Positions 31,842 to 42,865 of a DNA stretch of 64,000 nucleotides are shown here, one piece after another (position 1 is the stretch's first letter; each line of letters begins with the position of its first letter). The translations under genes were made by a program, and so were the position numbers. This DNA is from Alteromonadaceae bacterium (GTDB lineage Bacteria; Pseudomonadota; Gammaproteobacteria; Enterobacterales; Alteromonadaceae): NCBI GenBank assembly GCA_023301705.1, contig JALZUE010000019.1, forward strand, positions 1 through 64,000, in the 5' to 3' direction. Under the pieces are notes generated by a model, which did no database searches, had not been told where the DNA came from, and worked only from the letters and a program-made list of their open reading frames with translations.

Positions 31842-32696
31842 CTATTTAACAGGGTAAATTCTACCGCCAGTTAGTTTTTTATAGCCAATATATGAATATT
31901 TTAATGCCATAACTCTTAACGATTTATACCAATGTGCTATACCTGAAAACTGTTTGATTTGGCTATATTCTACTTCTTGAAAGTCAGGGTGTAGGTTATT
32001 GGCTTTTTTAATAGCTTCCCATGTTGCTATACGATCATCTCGGCTTTGTAGTAAGTCTATTTCACGTTTGTTATTAATTTTCTTTTCATCTCGTGGGTTT
32101 ATACACGAAATGTAATCAATAATGGCTATTTTATTGTGTTGTTCATCGTTATTTGAAATAAGCTCTGAATACCATAAGTCTACACCCCAGCCAATCAGTT
32201 CAGGGTCGTAAATACGCATGAATTTTGTTAATTCTGTTTGAGTGAACATTGGGCAAGCAACTTCTACAAAGTTAGCGTAGCGTAAAAAACTAAACGGTTG
32301 TACTTCGTTTAGTTTGAAACTAACTTTACCGCGTTTATCAAAAGCAGGCTGTAATAATGATAAGTTTTGTTTTATTAATGTTTCAAATAATTGGCCAATA
32401 TCAGTGCCAGTAAATATTAAGTCATCGTCTAATACGAATATCGCATCATATTGGCTAACAATGTTATCCCATTGTTGATAAATATAATGTAATACAGGAA
32501 ACTTACCGCCTTTACGCATCATGTAGTAGTCTGCAACGTCACTGTATTTATTTTCTTCATCACCAAAGTAGCTTATCCATAGGTCAAAGTTTTTATTACC
32601 GTTTAACCAATGCGCTAAATTACTGTTATCACCTGCAGAGGTAAAGACTAAAAATTTGCTTTGTGGTGTTGGTAGTTGCTTTGTTAAGTTTGTCAT
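31842..32696 (-). CDS. DUF707-like putative glycosyltransferase
   Basis: FLVFTSAGDNSNLAHWL, YDAIFVLDDDLIFTG, ELIGWGVDLWYSELI. Confidence 0.65.
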   Translation of the reverse strand: MTNLTKQLPTPQSKFLVFTSAGDNSNLAHWLNGNKNFDLWISYFGDEENKYSDVADYYMMRKGGKFPVLHYIYQQWDNIVSQYDAIFVLDDDLIFTGTDIGQLFETLIKQNLSLLQPAFDKRGKVSFKLNEVQPFSFLRYANFVEVACPMFTQTELTKFMRIYDPELIGWGVDLWYSELISNNDEQHNKIAIIDYISCINPRDEKKINNKREIDLLQSRDDRIATWEAIKKANNLHPDFQEVEYSQIKQFSGIAHWYKSLRVMALKYSYIGYKKLTGGRIYPVK

Positions 32697-32705
32697 TATT
32701 GTTAA

Positions 32706-33599
32706 TTACACCTTGTAAGCTTTTTTATCTGTAAATACCCAACCGCCCCAAGATTTAAATGAGTCAACCTTGGTTAGTAATGTTGATTTAAAATCAATGT
32801 TTTGTGGTTGTAATGAAATATGATTTACACCAAATGTATTCAAAAATTTAGGTGTTAATGGCAAACCATGCACGCCACCGTCTTTACCAGTATGGTTTTC
32901 ACCCGTATTTAAAATCCAACCTACAGTAGGTATAGGAATTTCTTTAACAACAAGGTTTCGTTCTTGATAAAACGCTAGTTGGTGTCTGTGGTTACCTAAT
33001 ATATTTGTTAATAAGTGATCATCAAGCTGCTCTGCTATTAACGCCTGTGAGGGCTGTTCGTCAGTTATTTTATCAACGCCGGTTAACGCCATTAATGTGT
33101 CATATTTATAAATGAAGGTAGAGCCACAGTAGCGGCAAACACCGTATTTTTTAATATACGTTTGGTTTTTATAATTAACAATATAACCTGAGTTTGAATA
33201 CCATAGATCAACATTTTTGTTTTTTGTTGTTTCTATAATATTGGTATTGATCCAGTCATCACCGTCCATAATAAACACATAATCTGGCTTATGTGCTTTT
33301 AAATACAATAAACCACGGGTTGTTTTTGTACCCTTATCAAATTTTACTGCATCTAATGGTACCGCTGTACCTTTGTTGGTGTCTGATGGCGTAAAATCTA
33401 CAGGTAAAAAAACAACTTTTTGTTGTTGTTGCGCAGTTAATTCAATGTTGGGTACTTCGTTACATACCACGACAAAAATAAAGTCTTCATTGGTATTTTG
33501 TGCACAAACAGAGGTAATGGTTAGTTTTAATAAGCTAAGCACTTCATCATAATTATTTGACGTTGCAGGGTGGCGAATAGGGCAAACAAAAGCAAACAT
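32706..33599 (-). CDS. Putative GT-A-fold glycosyltransferase
   Basis: FAFVCPIRHPATSNNYDEV, KPDYVFIMDGDDWINTNII (DxD-like). Confidence 0.6.
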   Translation of the reverse strand: MFAFVCPIRHPATSNNYDEVLSLLKLTITSVCAQNTNEDFIFVVVCNEVPNIELTAQQQQKVVFLPVDFTPSDTNKGTAVPLDAVKFDKGTKTTRGLLYLKAHKPDYVFIMDGDDWINTNIIETTKNKNVDLWYSNSGYIVNYKNQTYIKKYGVCRYCGSTFIYKYDTLMALTGVDKITDEQPSQALIAEQLDDHLLTNILGNHRHQLAFYQERNLVVKEIPIPTVGWILNTGENHTGKDGGVHGLPLTPKFLNTFGVNHISLQPQNIDFKSTLLTKVDSFKSWGGWVFTDKKAYKV

Positions 33600-33660
33600 G
33601 CTATAACAACCTTGTTGTAATATGTGTATTAGTATATTGATTAAGTATTTTGATCATCTG

Positions 33661-35136
33661 CTAGCCTTGCTTGTTATTTGTTAAGCGCGCTGGTAAAAAA
33701 CGCTCACTTAAGTTCCAAAGGTACTGCCACTCTTTACTGTAACTTTTTAATATATAACCCATTACTACCATAGTAATAAGATATATAGTGAAAAACGGAA
33801 TAGCTTTGCTAAGCAATTGTACAATCACAGGGTAATTAGTATTAATTTCTGGCGTTAGATAATAACTTAACAGTAATGATAGCACTATTGGGCTTAAGCC
33901 AATAATTAGCTTTACTAAGGTACTAAAAGACGTATATTTTAATGTGATGAAAATAAAGAATACAATAGCAATTGCTAACTCTAAGCCAACCTTCATTTCA
34001 GCAAACTCTATTACAGTATTAACACCTGTATAAATTAATATGCCGTAAATCATAACAAAAGAGAATGTTTGAAAATAAAACACACTTTTTGCACTACCTA
34101 AAATAACAATTACATCAAGCGCTTGGCGCTGTAGATTAAAGGCAATTATTGATAAGCAAAATATAGCCATTAATTCTGAATATTCTAACCAGTTATCACC
34201 TAGTAAAGTGGCAACAATTAAGTAATGTTCTTGCATTAAAAATAACGTAATAGGCGCAGCAATAACAAAACTAAATATAAAAGATACATTATATTGTTGG
34301 TTAAAATAGTGTTTGTTGTCTTTAATTTTTCTTAATTCAACTAACAACGGTTCTGAAGCTGGTTCTAATAGAAAGCTAATTGGCATAGACGCATAGTATT
34401 TTATAGTGTGGTAAGAGCCTAAAGCACTTTTATCAAACATTGAACTCACTAATAAAGTATCGAGTTGTGCTTTTAAAAAACCAACAAATGATTGTAGCAT
34501 CCACCAACCAGAGAAATTCCATTGTTCTTTTACATTTTTTAAACAAAAACTTAAGCGGTGATGATAAAGGAAGTACCCGCCAATGGTATTTAATGAGTAA
34601 GTAGTTAATTGGCCTAATACTAAAGCCCAGTAACTTTTGAAAGTTACTGAACTTATAATTACAACAATAATTGCGATAATTTTAGTGATAATAGAGAGTT
34701 TAACAATGGGGAGGTAGTTTTGATCGCGCCTTAACATAACTAAGGCAGGGTTACCTAATGAGCGTATTACCCATATACCCGCAAACGCCCATAAAATTTC
34801 TATTAATCTATCGTCTGTATAAAAATCAGCAATAAAGGGGGCCGCTATAACCAGTAGTAATGCCATACATAAATTAGACGAAAAATTAATCGTCCACGAT
34901 GTATTAATCATGTCTAAATTAATGGTTTCTGACTTTAGTAAATATTTAGCGCCACCAAATTGTTTCATTGCATCAATAAAGCTCATTACTACGATGGCAA
35001 TAGCGATTAAACCAAAGTCTTCAGGTACTAAAAGCCTAGCAAGTATCATTGTACTAACTATGCCTACAAGCTTTCTTAATACTGCTTCGCCACTGATTAA
35101 AAAACTGCTAGACAATACTTTTTTTAAATTACTCAA
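33661..35136 (-). CDS. Oligosaccharide flippase (Wzx-like, MOP superfamily)
   Basis: ~12-14 TM; GEAVLRKLVGIVSTMILARLLVPEDFGLIAIAIVVMSF. Confidence 0.9.
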   Translation of the reverse strand: MSNLKKVLSSSFLISGEAVLRKLVGIVSTMILARLLVPEDFGLIAIAIVVMSFIDAMKQFGGAKYLLKSETINLDMINTSWTINFSSNLCMALLLVIAAPFIADFYTDDRLIEILWAFAGIWVIRSLGNPALVMLRRDQNYLPIVKLSIITKIIAIIVVIISSVTFKSYWALVLGQLTTYSLNTIGGYFLYHHRLSFCLKNVKEQWNFSGWWMLQSFVGFLKAQLDTLLVSSMFDKSALGSYHTIKYYASMPISFLLEPASEPLLVELRKIKDNKHYFNQQYNVSFIFSFVIAAPITLFLMQEHYLIVATLLGDNWLEYSELMAIFCLSIIAFNLQRQALDVIVILGSAKSVFYFQTFSFVMIYGILIYTGVNTVIEFAEMKVGLELAIAIVFFIFITLKYTSFSTLVKLIIGLSPIVLSLLLSYYLTPEINTNYPVIVQLLSKAIPFFTIYLITMVVMGYILKSYSKEWQYLWNLSERFLPARLTNNKQG

Positions 35137-35176
35137 ATGATACTCGGTTAATTTTGGTGTTGTTTATTTAGTATTG

Positions 35177-36043
35177 TTACGAAGAAAATTTTGCTAACAG
35201 TTTTGTTAATCGTTTTTTCACTAAGTGCTTTTTAATAAAGCCAAGCTCTGCTGTATCACGTATAAAATTTGCTTCAATTTCTACATTTACAGTGTGCATT
35301 GACTTAGGCCAGTCTTTGCTGGGTAGTTTATCAAGGTAGGTTTCTTGTATTTTACCTAGCTCATAACGTGCAATTCGACTGATATATAGGTTGATATCGT
35401 CACGTGAAAACACTGATAAACTATCAAAGTAGTAACCTGAGCTTTCTAGGTAGGTGACTCTGTTAGGTAAGTTGTCATTACCAAAGGTTAAATCAGTATT
35501 AACGGCTTTTGTAATGAATGAATCTATCCAGTTTAACCCTGTTGGCAAATGAAATTTTTGTGTTTGCATCATTTCAATGAAATTGCTGCTTAGTCCGTAT
35601 AAATTGCCAAATAAACATGAACGCTCTGTAACTAAACTACGATAAAAGTCTTTATTTCTTCCACTTTGAGGCATGCCAGCTATTGCATTGGCATTAGGTG
35701 TTTTTATTAATTTATCAAATAATAAAGGAAAGGCATTTTGGGTAAACATAACATCAGCGTCAGTAAAAAAATGAACGTTAGAATCGTCGTGTAAATGATG
35801 TACGTACTGATTCCATGCGTTACATTTATCACCTAAGGTTAGTTCTATAATGTTCAGCTTTTCATACGCTTTTTTTGTTTTTAATGTTTGTAGAACACTT
35901 ACTGTATTATCAGTACAGCCATTTGCAATGACTGTTAGGTGCTGCAATCGGTCATCAATATTGTTAAAAATACTGTCAACAGACTTTTCAATGTTTTGCT
36001 CTTCGTTATAGGCAAACATAACAATAGAGTAGGTAGATGACAT
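35177..36043 (-). CDS. Glycosyltransferase family 2
   Basis: YSIVMFAYNEEQNIEKSVDSIF, VIANGCTDNTVSVL, FFTDADVMFT. Confidence 0.9.
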   Translation of the reverse strand: MSSTYSIVMFAYNEEQNIEKSVDSIFNNIDDRLQHLTVIANGCTDNTVSVLQTLKTKKAYEKLNIIELTLGDKCNAWNQYVHHLHDDSNVHFFTDADVMFTQNAFPLLFDKLIKTPNANAIAGMPQSGRNKDFYRSLVTERSCLFGNLYGLSSNFIEMMQTQKFHLPTGLNWIDSFITKAVNTDLTFGNDNLPNRVTYLESSGYYFDSLSVFSRDDINLYISRIARYELGKIQETYLDKLPSKDWPKSMHTVNVEIEANFIRDTAELGFIKKHLVKKRLTKLLAKFSS

Positions 36044-36044
36044 A

Positions 36045-37574
36045 TTAAAAGTAGTTCCTATTTTGATGACGTTTCATTTCGGTTTTATCTATTGTTTCAG
36101 TATCTTGAGCTTGTAGCTTTTTAAAGATAAATAACTTAGCTAAATTAAACAGAAGTATAAAATAAAAGGCTTCAAAAATAATTAAGTCTAAGAAAACGGC
36201 TGAAATAAAGTATGCGACTAAAGAAGCCGTACAGGCAATATTAACATATTCTAATAAAGGATATTTTTCTATACCACTTGTTCGGCAATATTTATAATTT
36301 TTATAGTTTAACCAGAATAAAAATAAAAATAATAAACCTACAGGTAACCCTGTATTGGCTGAAAAGTTTAAAAACGTATTATGGGCAACATGTACAGACT
36401 TACCCGGAAATAATCGATCAGAAGCCATTTGAAAACGTTGAGGGCCAGCCCCTAATATTGGGTATTTTAAAATAAGCTGCCTACCTACTTGCCAAGAGAC
36501 CAATCGGGGGTTTAGTGGCTTTTCTCTATCAGCTGATTGTGCTTCAGATAATGTATTACTTGAACGGTTTAACATAGCACCACCTTGTGTAGCGATGGCG
36601 CCAACTAAACCAATAATAATGAGAATTTTAAATAACTTTAAACTTTTAAAGCGATTTTTAGCATTGTCTTTTTGTATTTGTAGGTCTGCATTTTTTTTAA
36701 TTTCTTCTAATGAAAGCGCTTGATTTGACTCTGTAACGGTATTTTCAATATCAGATTTGTGTTCATTTAAATTATTGAAGCGACTAGCTATCGCTTTTTT
36801 AGGTTGTTTATATGGTTTAAGAAGAAATAAACATAATACCGTTGTACAAACAATCGCTAACATAGCACCACGAGATCCAAATAAAAATAATGAATGCCAC
36901 AGTAGAGGTAATACAGCTAAACAACTCCATTTGAGGAAAAAATTCTTAATATAAAAATAACCTAAAAAGATAAAAGGCATACCCATGGCAATTAATGCCG
37001 ATAAAGCATTCTGATCTCCTATTGAGGTACCTCTAGGGGAAATTAGGCGACCGTTTTGAAACATGTCCCAGCGGTTATTTAAATATAAGTCGTTTGCCCA
37101 ATACACGTAATAAACCGTGATATAAGCAAACATAATAGCCATACCTAAAAAGGCTTTTTTATATTGGTCTACATTGCTTAATATGCCTAAGCCAATAAAA
37201 TACATAATGACAATGGTATTAAAGGTACTAAGCACTATTTCAGCTCTTACACCCGCAAAATATACTTGAAAGGGGCTGAGAATGTCAGATATGTGCATTA
37301 ACCCCCACATGATGAGAATAGAGAAGCTTTGTTTGTTTTTATAAATACTTATATCAATTTTTTTTGTCACTAATAGCTTCATCCACCCTAAAATAGAGAG
37401 TATTGCTAACATTTTTGAAAGTGACATAAAGCTAAAGTATGGAAACTCGTATGGCCATACATAGCTTGGCTGCATAATACCGTTTAAAAAATAAAATAGC
37501 GCGGGTATCCAAGGGCTAAAAACAACTGCCGTAGCAGAAACTAATAAAAAGAAATAAACGAATGCTTGTACCAT
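36045..37574 (-). CDS. O-antigen ligase/polymerase-like protein, probably the XrtA-associated O-glycosylation ligase
   Basis: Multi-TM, SRGAMLAIVCTTVL, PILGAGPQRFQ...HVAHNTFLNFSANTGLPVGLL (Wzy_C-type). Confidence 0.8.
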   Translation of the reverse strand: MVQAFVYFFLLVSATAVVFSPWIPALFYFLNGIMQPSYVWPYEFPYFSFMSLSKMLAILSILGWMKLLVTKKIDISIYKNKQSFSILIMWGLMHISDILSPFQVYFAGVRAEIVLSTFNTIVIMYFIGLGILSNVDQYKKAFLGMAIMFAYITVYYVYWANDLYLNNRWDMFQNGRLISPRGTSIGDQNALSALIAMGMPFIFLGYFYIKNFFLKWSCLAVLPLLWHSLFLFGSRGAMLAIVCTTVLCLFLLKPYKQPKKAIASRFNNLNEHKSDIENTVTESNQALSLEEIKKNADLQIQKDNAKNRFKSLKLFKILIIIGLVGAIATQGGAMLNRSSNTLSEAQSADREKPLNPRLVSWQVGRQLILKYPILGAGPQRFQMASDRLFPGKSVHVAHNTFLNFSANTGLPVGLLFLFLFWLNYKNYKYCRTSGIEKYPLLEYVNIACTASLVAYFISAVFLDLIIFEAFYFILLFNLAKLFIFKKLQAQDTETIDKTEMKRHQNRNYF

Positions 37575-37584
37575 TTTAGTTGCT

Positions 37585-38751
37585 CTAGCTAGCTTTATGT
37601 ATATCGTTAAACAGTGTTTTTGCTTTTAATGAATGGGCTTGCCAGTCAAGCGTATTTACTACGTGTTTTCTTGCGTTTATTCCCATGGTATTTATTAATT
37701 CTGGTGTATTAAGTAGTGTATTGATTTTAGCAGATATCATGGCACTATTTGTACAATCAACAATATACCCCGTTTCATTTAATAACATGGTTTCAGCGGT
37801 GCCACCTGAATCACCGGCAATAACTGGTTTTTCACATGATTGAGCTTCAACCAACACCATACCAAAGCCTTCAATATCATTACCTACCGTACGGTTAGGT
37901 AAAATAAATACATCGCATTGCTGGTAACATTGAATCATTTCGTCATCACTTATTTCAGCATGAAATAGTACGCTGTCGGTTAATTGTAGTTCAGATATTA
38001 ATTTTTTTAATGCTGGCTTTTCTTCACCATTGCCGACTATTGCGTATAGAACATCAGGATGCTTTTCTTTAATTTTAGGTAACGCTTTTATCATCATGTC
38101 GTGGCCTTTACGTTCTTGTAAACGGCCTACAGTAAGAATAACTTTTTTGTTCTCCCAACCAAGTGATTTTTTAATATTGGTATCTAGCGCTGCGGGAATA
38201 AATTTAGTGGTGTCGCACCCAGGGTTTAAAATAGCAATTTTTTCTTTATCGGCTTGCCAGCGTTCAATTAAAATATTGGCTGTGTTTTGGCTGTTACTGA
38301 CTAATGTTTTTGCATGCTTTAATACATTACTAACTAACCATGATAATTCTCTACTGGTTGATGCAGTTTCAACATCTTCACCATGTACGTAACATAAAAA
38401 AGGAATGCCAGTAAAAAGGCTTAGTAACCAGCCCATTACCCCTTCAGGTAAGCAGCGGCCACAGTGAATAGCGGTAATTTTATGTTGTTTTATGGCTTTT
38501 TTTAAACGCCAAAAGGTTTGCCAGTAAAAACGTAACCCTGTTAAGCTTTTTATGCCCCAAGAATTTGATGATAAATTAATACGTTCTACGTTTAAGTCAT
38601 GTGTTGTATCAAAACGTTCAGTGTTATCGCTTTGCCCTGCAATAATTACATATTCATCGCGTGGCAATCTTGAATATAGTTCCCAAAACCAACGGCCGCT
38701 ACCACCATGAATAGGAGGAAATATTTCACTAATCAATAATGTTTTTTTCAT
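37585..38751 (-). CDS. Glycosyltransferase family 4 (start re-set to 38751)
   Basis: MKKTLLISEIFPPIHGGSGRW; ILTVGRLQERKGHDMMIKALP; EGFGMVLVEAQSCEKPVIAGDSGGTAE. Confidence 0.93.
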   Translation of the reverse strand: MKKTLLISEIFPPIHGGSGRWFWELYSRLPRDEYVIIAGQSDNTERFDTTHDLNVERINLSSNSWGIKSLTGLRFYWQTFWRLKKAIKQHKITAIHCGRCLPEGVMGWLLSLFTGIPFLCYVHGEDVETASTSRELSWLVSNVLKHAKTLVSNSQNTANILIERWQADKEKIAILNPGCDTTKFIPAALDTNIKKSLGWENKKVILTVGRLQERKGHDMMIKALPKIKEKHPDVLYAIVGNGEEKPALKKLISELQLTDSVLFHAEISDDEMIQCYQQCDVFILPNRTVGNDIEGFGMVLVEAQSCEKPVIAGDSGGTAETMLLNETGYIVDCTNSAMISAKINTLLNTPELINTMGINARKHVVNTLDWQAHSLKAKTLFNDIHKAS

Positions 38752-38755
38752 ACCG

Positions 38756-39874
38756 TTAAACCTTTGCTGAATAAAGTGAGGCAAATTTTTCGTTCATTGC
38801 TTGTTGGTGAAAATTTTCATTGAATAATTTTTCACCTTGCTCACCATATTGCGTTATTAATTGTGGAGATGATACAAGCTGATTAATTGCATTAGCAAAA
38901 GCATCAGCATCATCATTAGGTGTCACTAAGCCATTCTTTTCATGATGAATAATTTCAGGGTTACCACCTGCGTTTGTCACTACACAAGGCTTTTTAATCG
39001 ACATTGCTTCAAGTAATGTCATAGATGTACCTTCACTTAATGAAGAAAGTAAAAATATATCCATTAATGCAATGTGCTCTGCAGGTTTAGGTTCGTAGCC
39101 TGCTAAAATAACATTGTTTTTTAAGCTTAATTGTTCAATACATTGTTCTATTTTTTCACGTTCTTCACCGTCACCTACTATCAATAATGTACAGTTTGCA
39201 TGTTGCTTTATTACTTTAGCAAATGCCGTTAGCATCATAATATGGTTTTTTATTGGATCAAAACGCGCGACAGTACCCAGTACTAAATGATTTTCAGGTA
39301 TACCCAAAGAAGCTTTTAATACTTTTGCTTTATCATCATCAAACGTCATGGGTGCTATGCCGTTATATAATACTTTTATTGAACGTGATGGTATGTTTTC
39401 AAACTCGGTAAGTGCATGTTTTGTCGCTTTAGAAATAGCCGTGACTCTATCAGTAAATAGGTTTAATAACGGGTTTATTAACTTACGTTTCCACGTACTT
39501 GAATCAGGATAGAACCTACCGTGTTCTGTGAAAATTACCTTTGTGCGTGAGAACATTGCTGCAATAACACCATAGACCCAAGGTGTATATTGATGACAAT
39601 GCAGTATATCAATTTTGTTATCTATAATAATTTTACGTATATTGCTAATGAGTGCTTTATCAAAACCTGGCTGACGATTAAGTTCATAAAAGGTTATGCC
39701 GTCATTCATTAAATCTTTAGCAAATGGCCCTAACGGTGATTCTATACACAGTACTGACATTTCAAAGTTTTGTTTATTACTACCGTCGATAATATTTTTA
39801 ATCACCATTTCAGTACCACCAATACGCATGTCGTAGGTGATATGAAGAATTTTTAGAGGAGTATTTTTTTTCAT
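38756..39874 (-). CDS. XrtA/PEP-CTERM system glycosyltransferase (TIGR03088-like GT4)
   Basis: ILHITYDMRIGGTEMVIKNII; LGTVARFDPIKNHIMM; IFLLSSLSEGTSMTLLEAMSIKKPCVVTNAGGNPEII. Confidence 0.85.
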   Translation of the reverse strand: MKKNTPLKILHITYDMRIGGTEMVIKNIIDGSNKQNFEMSVLCIESPLGPFAKDLMNDGITFYELNRQPGFDKALISNIRKIIIDNKIDILHCHQYTPWVYGVIAAMFSRTKVIFTEHGRFYPDSSTWKRKLINPLLNLFTDRVTAISKATKHALTEFENIPSRSIKVLYNGIAPMTFDDDKAKVLKASLGIPENHLVLGTVARFDPIKNHIMMLTAFAKVIKQHANCTLLIVGDGEEREKIEQCIEQLSLKNNVILAGYEPKPAEHIALMDIFLLSSLSEGTSMTLLEAMSIKKPCVVTNAGGNPEIIHHEKNGLVTPNDDADAFANAINQLVSSPQLITQYGEQGEKLFNENFHQQAMNEKFASLYSAKV

Positions 39875-39888
39875 AATATCGGTATCTC

Positions 39889-40917
39889 TTATGCCACTCT
39901 AGGCTGTGAAGCTTGAAAACGACTGCGCATATTCATAATAGGTTGCTCAACGACGCGATAAAGTACTTCTGAGGCTAAACAAGAAATAATAAATGCAGCT
40001 AATATGTAAATACTGAAGTGTTGATTAATAAATAATTTTTTACACAGTGCTAATGCATCAGGGTGTAAAAGATAAATAGCGTAAGAGCGTGTAGAAACGT
40101 AATATATAGCCGTGTTTATTGGTTGGTAAAAAGAAATATGTGTTTTATTCGCCCACAAAATAAAGCTGCCAAATAATACAGCCAATAACAGTTTACTTGG
40201 ATCAGTGATAAGCGAATTCGGAAACCACCTAAAGTAATAAAAACTAAGATATATACACAGGCTTACTACTGCTAAGGGTATTGCAGCGCGCATTAGTTTT
40301 TGCCAAACGTTAGGGTAACTATAATAAATATTGGCAAGAAGTACGCCCATTACACAGCAATCCCAGCGTACATGAGTTTCTTTTAAACTGTTGTAAAGTT
40401 CTAACTCTCTAAAAAGTGTAGGTAGTAGTAATAACACGATTAATACAACAGTTCTTATGTGCTTGTTGGTTTTGGTGAGCAATGCGATACATGGCGCAAT
40501 AAATAAATAAAACTGCTCTTCAACTGATAAAGACCAGCTTACAGTGAATAAAGTTAATGGATGTTCGTAGTTTTGAATAAAAAAGAAATGCTCTATTGGA
40601 AAGCTAACATTGTCTTTGGTGATATATTGTTGTGCAACGGTAAATAATAAAACGGCATAGTAAGCGGGTAATGTGCGCATCCATCGCCTTACCCAAAAAC
40701 GCTTAATATCAATGTTATTAAATTTACCTAGTTCTTTAAATAATTGATAGCCAATAAGCCAACCAGATAAAACAAAAAACAAGTCAACGCCTGTACCACC
40801 AAACCCCAAAGGTGCTAGGTGACTAGGAGAGCCATAACTCAATACGCTATGACCAGTAAAAACCATAAGAATGGCTAAGGCACGAAGTAAATCTAACGCA
40901 ATATTTCTGTTTTGCAT
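39889..40917 (-). CDS. Acyltransferase family 3 membrane protein
   Basis: ALDLLRALAILMVFTGHS, GGTGVDLFFVLSGWLIG, SWSLSVEEQFYL. Confidence 0.93.
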   Translation of the reverse strand: MQNRNIALDLLRALAILMVFTGHSVLSYGSPSHLAPLGFGGTGVDLFFVLSGWLIGYQLFKELGKFNNIDIKRFWVRRWMRTLPAYYAVLLFTVAQQYITKDNVSFPIEHFFFIQNYEHPLTLFTVSWSLSVEEQFYLFIAPCIALLTKTNKHIRTVVLIVLLLLPTLFRELELYNSLKETHVRWDCCVMGVLLANIYYSYPNVWQKLMRAAIPLAVVSLCIYLSFYYFRWFPNSLITDPSKLLLAVLFGSFILWANKTHISFYQPINTAIYYVSTRSYAIYLLHPDALALCKKLFINQHFSIYILAAFIISCLASEVLYRVVEQPIMNMRSRFQASQPRVA

Positions 40918-42840
40918 TTATGAATAACTCGATTTTTTAGTCATGTAGTTGTCCCACCACATTTGAAACATTAACATGCTCCATAAAATTGTTGAGTTAT
41001 CTTTCTCTACATTTTTATGTTCAAACCATAGTTTAGCTATTTGTTCTTTTTTGAAGAACTGGCTTAACCCTTCAGTTCTATTTAATAGGCGCTCTTCTGT
41101 GATGGTTTTTAGTTCATTACGTAACCATGAGGCTAATGGTACTGAAAAACCCATTTTTTTACGATACAAAATATCGTCACTTAAATCGTCTTTGAATGCT
41201 TCTTTCAGTAAGTATTTTTTCTCAATTTTACCATCGCTAATATTAAACTTTAATTGTGATGGAACGGTGCAAGCGAATTCTATAATGCTTGAGTCTAAAA
41301 TAGGTGCTCTAACTTCAAGCGAGTTTGCCATACTCATGCGATCAACTTTGACTAAAATACCACCGGGTAAATACGTTTTCATGTCTGTATATAAAATACG
41401 AGATAAGTGATCGTTACCATCACATTGATTATAGTGATCAATGGTTTGTTTTGATGGATGATAGCCATTGAGTTGAGCTTGTGTTTCATCGTTGACTAAC
41501 GCTTGCCATGTACTGTCTTTAATAAATGAATTTGAAATATAAAAACCCATTGCAGGATCAACGCTTAAGCTATTCAACAAAGAACTTGCACGCTGACAAG
41601 CATTGATATTAATACTTGCAGCTAGTTTCGACAAACTTGGAAAGGCGCCTTTACGAATCCATTTAGGTATTTTGTTACGTAGCTTATTTTCTACATGATC
41701 AACCGCATACTTTTCATAACCAGCAAACACTTCATCACCACCGTCACCTGCTATTGCTACCGTGACTTTTTCTCTGGCAAGTTGCGATACAAAATACGTT
41801 GGCACAAGTGAAGGATCAGCAAACGGCTCGTCAAAAAAGCTAACAATGTGCTCTAAATTGTCTTCAACATTTTCTTGTACAATCAGTTTATGATGGTCAG
41901 TTTTATATTGCTCGGCAACCATGGCGGCAAACTTGGTTTCATCGAATTTTTCTTCATCAAAACCTATTGAGCATGTTGTTATTGGTTTCGCTTGTTTTTC
42001 GGCTGAAATTTTAGCCATTAAAGCAACAACACCACTTGAGTCTACACCACCACTTAAAAATGCGCCTAATGGTACATCTGACACCATACGTTGTTCGGTA
42101 CATACTTTTGCACGCGCTTGTAGTTCAGCTTTTAATTCTGCTTCGCTGGCGGTTGATGTTTTGGCAAAGCTAATGTTCCAGTATTTTTTCTTTGTTATGC
42201 CTTTTTTATCAATGGTTAAATAATGACCTGGTTCTAATTTATGAACATTTTGATAAATGGTTTTAGGATCAGGAATATATTGATAAGCAAAAAAGTCATA
42301 TACAGCATCAAGGCGAATATCTTTTGGAATATAATCGAGCGTGAGTAGTGACTTTAATTCAGAAGCGAATGCGATGTCGTTATTGTGTTGGTAATAATAC
42401 AGGGGCTTTTTACCAATGCGATCGCGGGCAATAAATAAGCTTTCTTTGCTTTTGTCCCATAAGGCGAATGCAAACATACCAGTAATTCGTTTTAATAATT
42501 CAACACCTTCAAATTGATATAATGCCAGTATCACTTCGGTATCGGTATGGGTTTTGAACTGGTAGCCTTTTTCAATAAGTTCTTCGCGTAGTGTTAAAAA
42601 GTTATATATTTCACCGTTAAATGCAATTACATATTGTTCGTCAGATGAATGCATTGGTTGCACCCCAGCCTCTGATAAATCAATAATAGCTAACCGACGA
42701 TGACTTAAACCAACATTATTATCAAAATATTCACCACCAGCATCAGGGCCACGGTGGTATATTGCTTGCCCCATCGTTTGTAATGTTGCTTGGTCACTTT
42801 GAGGTGAATGAAATGTGGTTAATCCGGCAATACCGCACAT
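40918..42840 (-). CDS. asnB: XrtA/PEP-CTERM system asparagine-synthase-like amidotransferase (TIGR03108-type)
   Basis: MCGIAGLTTFH class-II glutaminase N-terminus, YHRGPDAGGEY, LSGGVDSSGVVALM PP-loop. Confidence 0.93.
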   Translation of the reverse strand: MCGIAGLTTFHSPQSDQATLQTMGQAIYHRGPDAGGEYFDNNVGLSHRRLAIIDLSEAGVQPMHSSDEQYVIAFNGEIYNFLTLREELIEKGYQFKTHTDTEVILALYQFEGVELLKRITGMFAFALWDKSKESLFIARDRIGKKPLYYYQHNNDIAFASELKSLLTLDYIPKDIRLDAVYDFFAYQYIPDPKTIYQNVHKLEPGHYLTIDKKGITKKKYWNISFAKTSTASEAELKAELQARAKVCTEQRMVSDVPLGAFLSGGVDSSGVVALMAKISAEKQAKPITTCSIGFDEEKFDETKFAAMVAEQYKTDHHKLIVQENVEDNLEHIVSFFDEPFADPSLVPTYFVSQLAREKVTVAIAGDGGDEVFAGYEKYAVDHVENKLRNKIPKWIRKGAFPSLSKLAASININACQRASSLLNSLSVDPAMGFYISNSFIKDSTWQALVNDETQAQLNGYHPSKQTIDHYNQCDGNDHLSRILYTDMKTYLPGGILVKVDRMSMANSLEVRAPILDSSIIEFACTVPSQLKFNISDGKIEKKYLLKEAFKDDLSDDILYRKKMGFSVPLASWLRNELKTITEERLLNRTEGLSQFFKKEQIAKLWFEHKNVEKDNSTILWSMLMFQMWWDNYMTKKSSYS

Positions 42841-42865
42841 AGTAACTTCCTACTGTAAATATTTT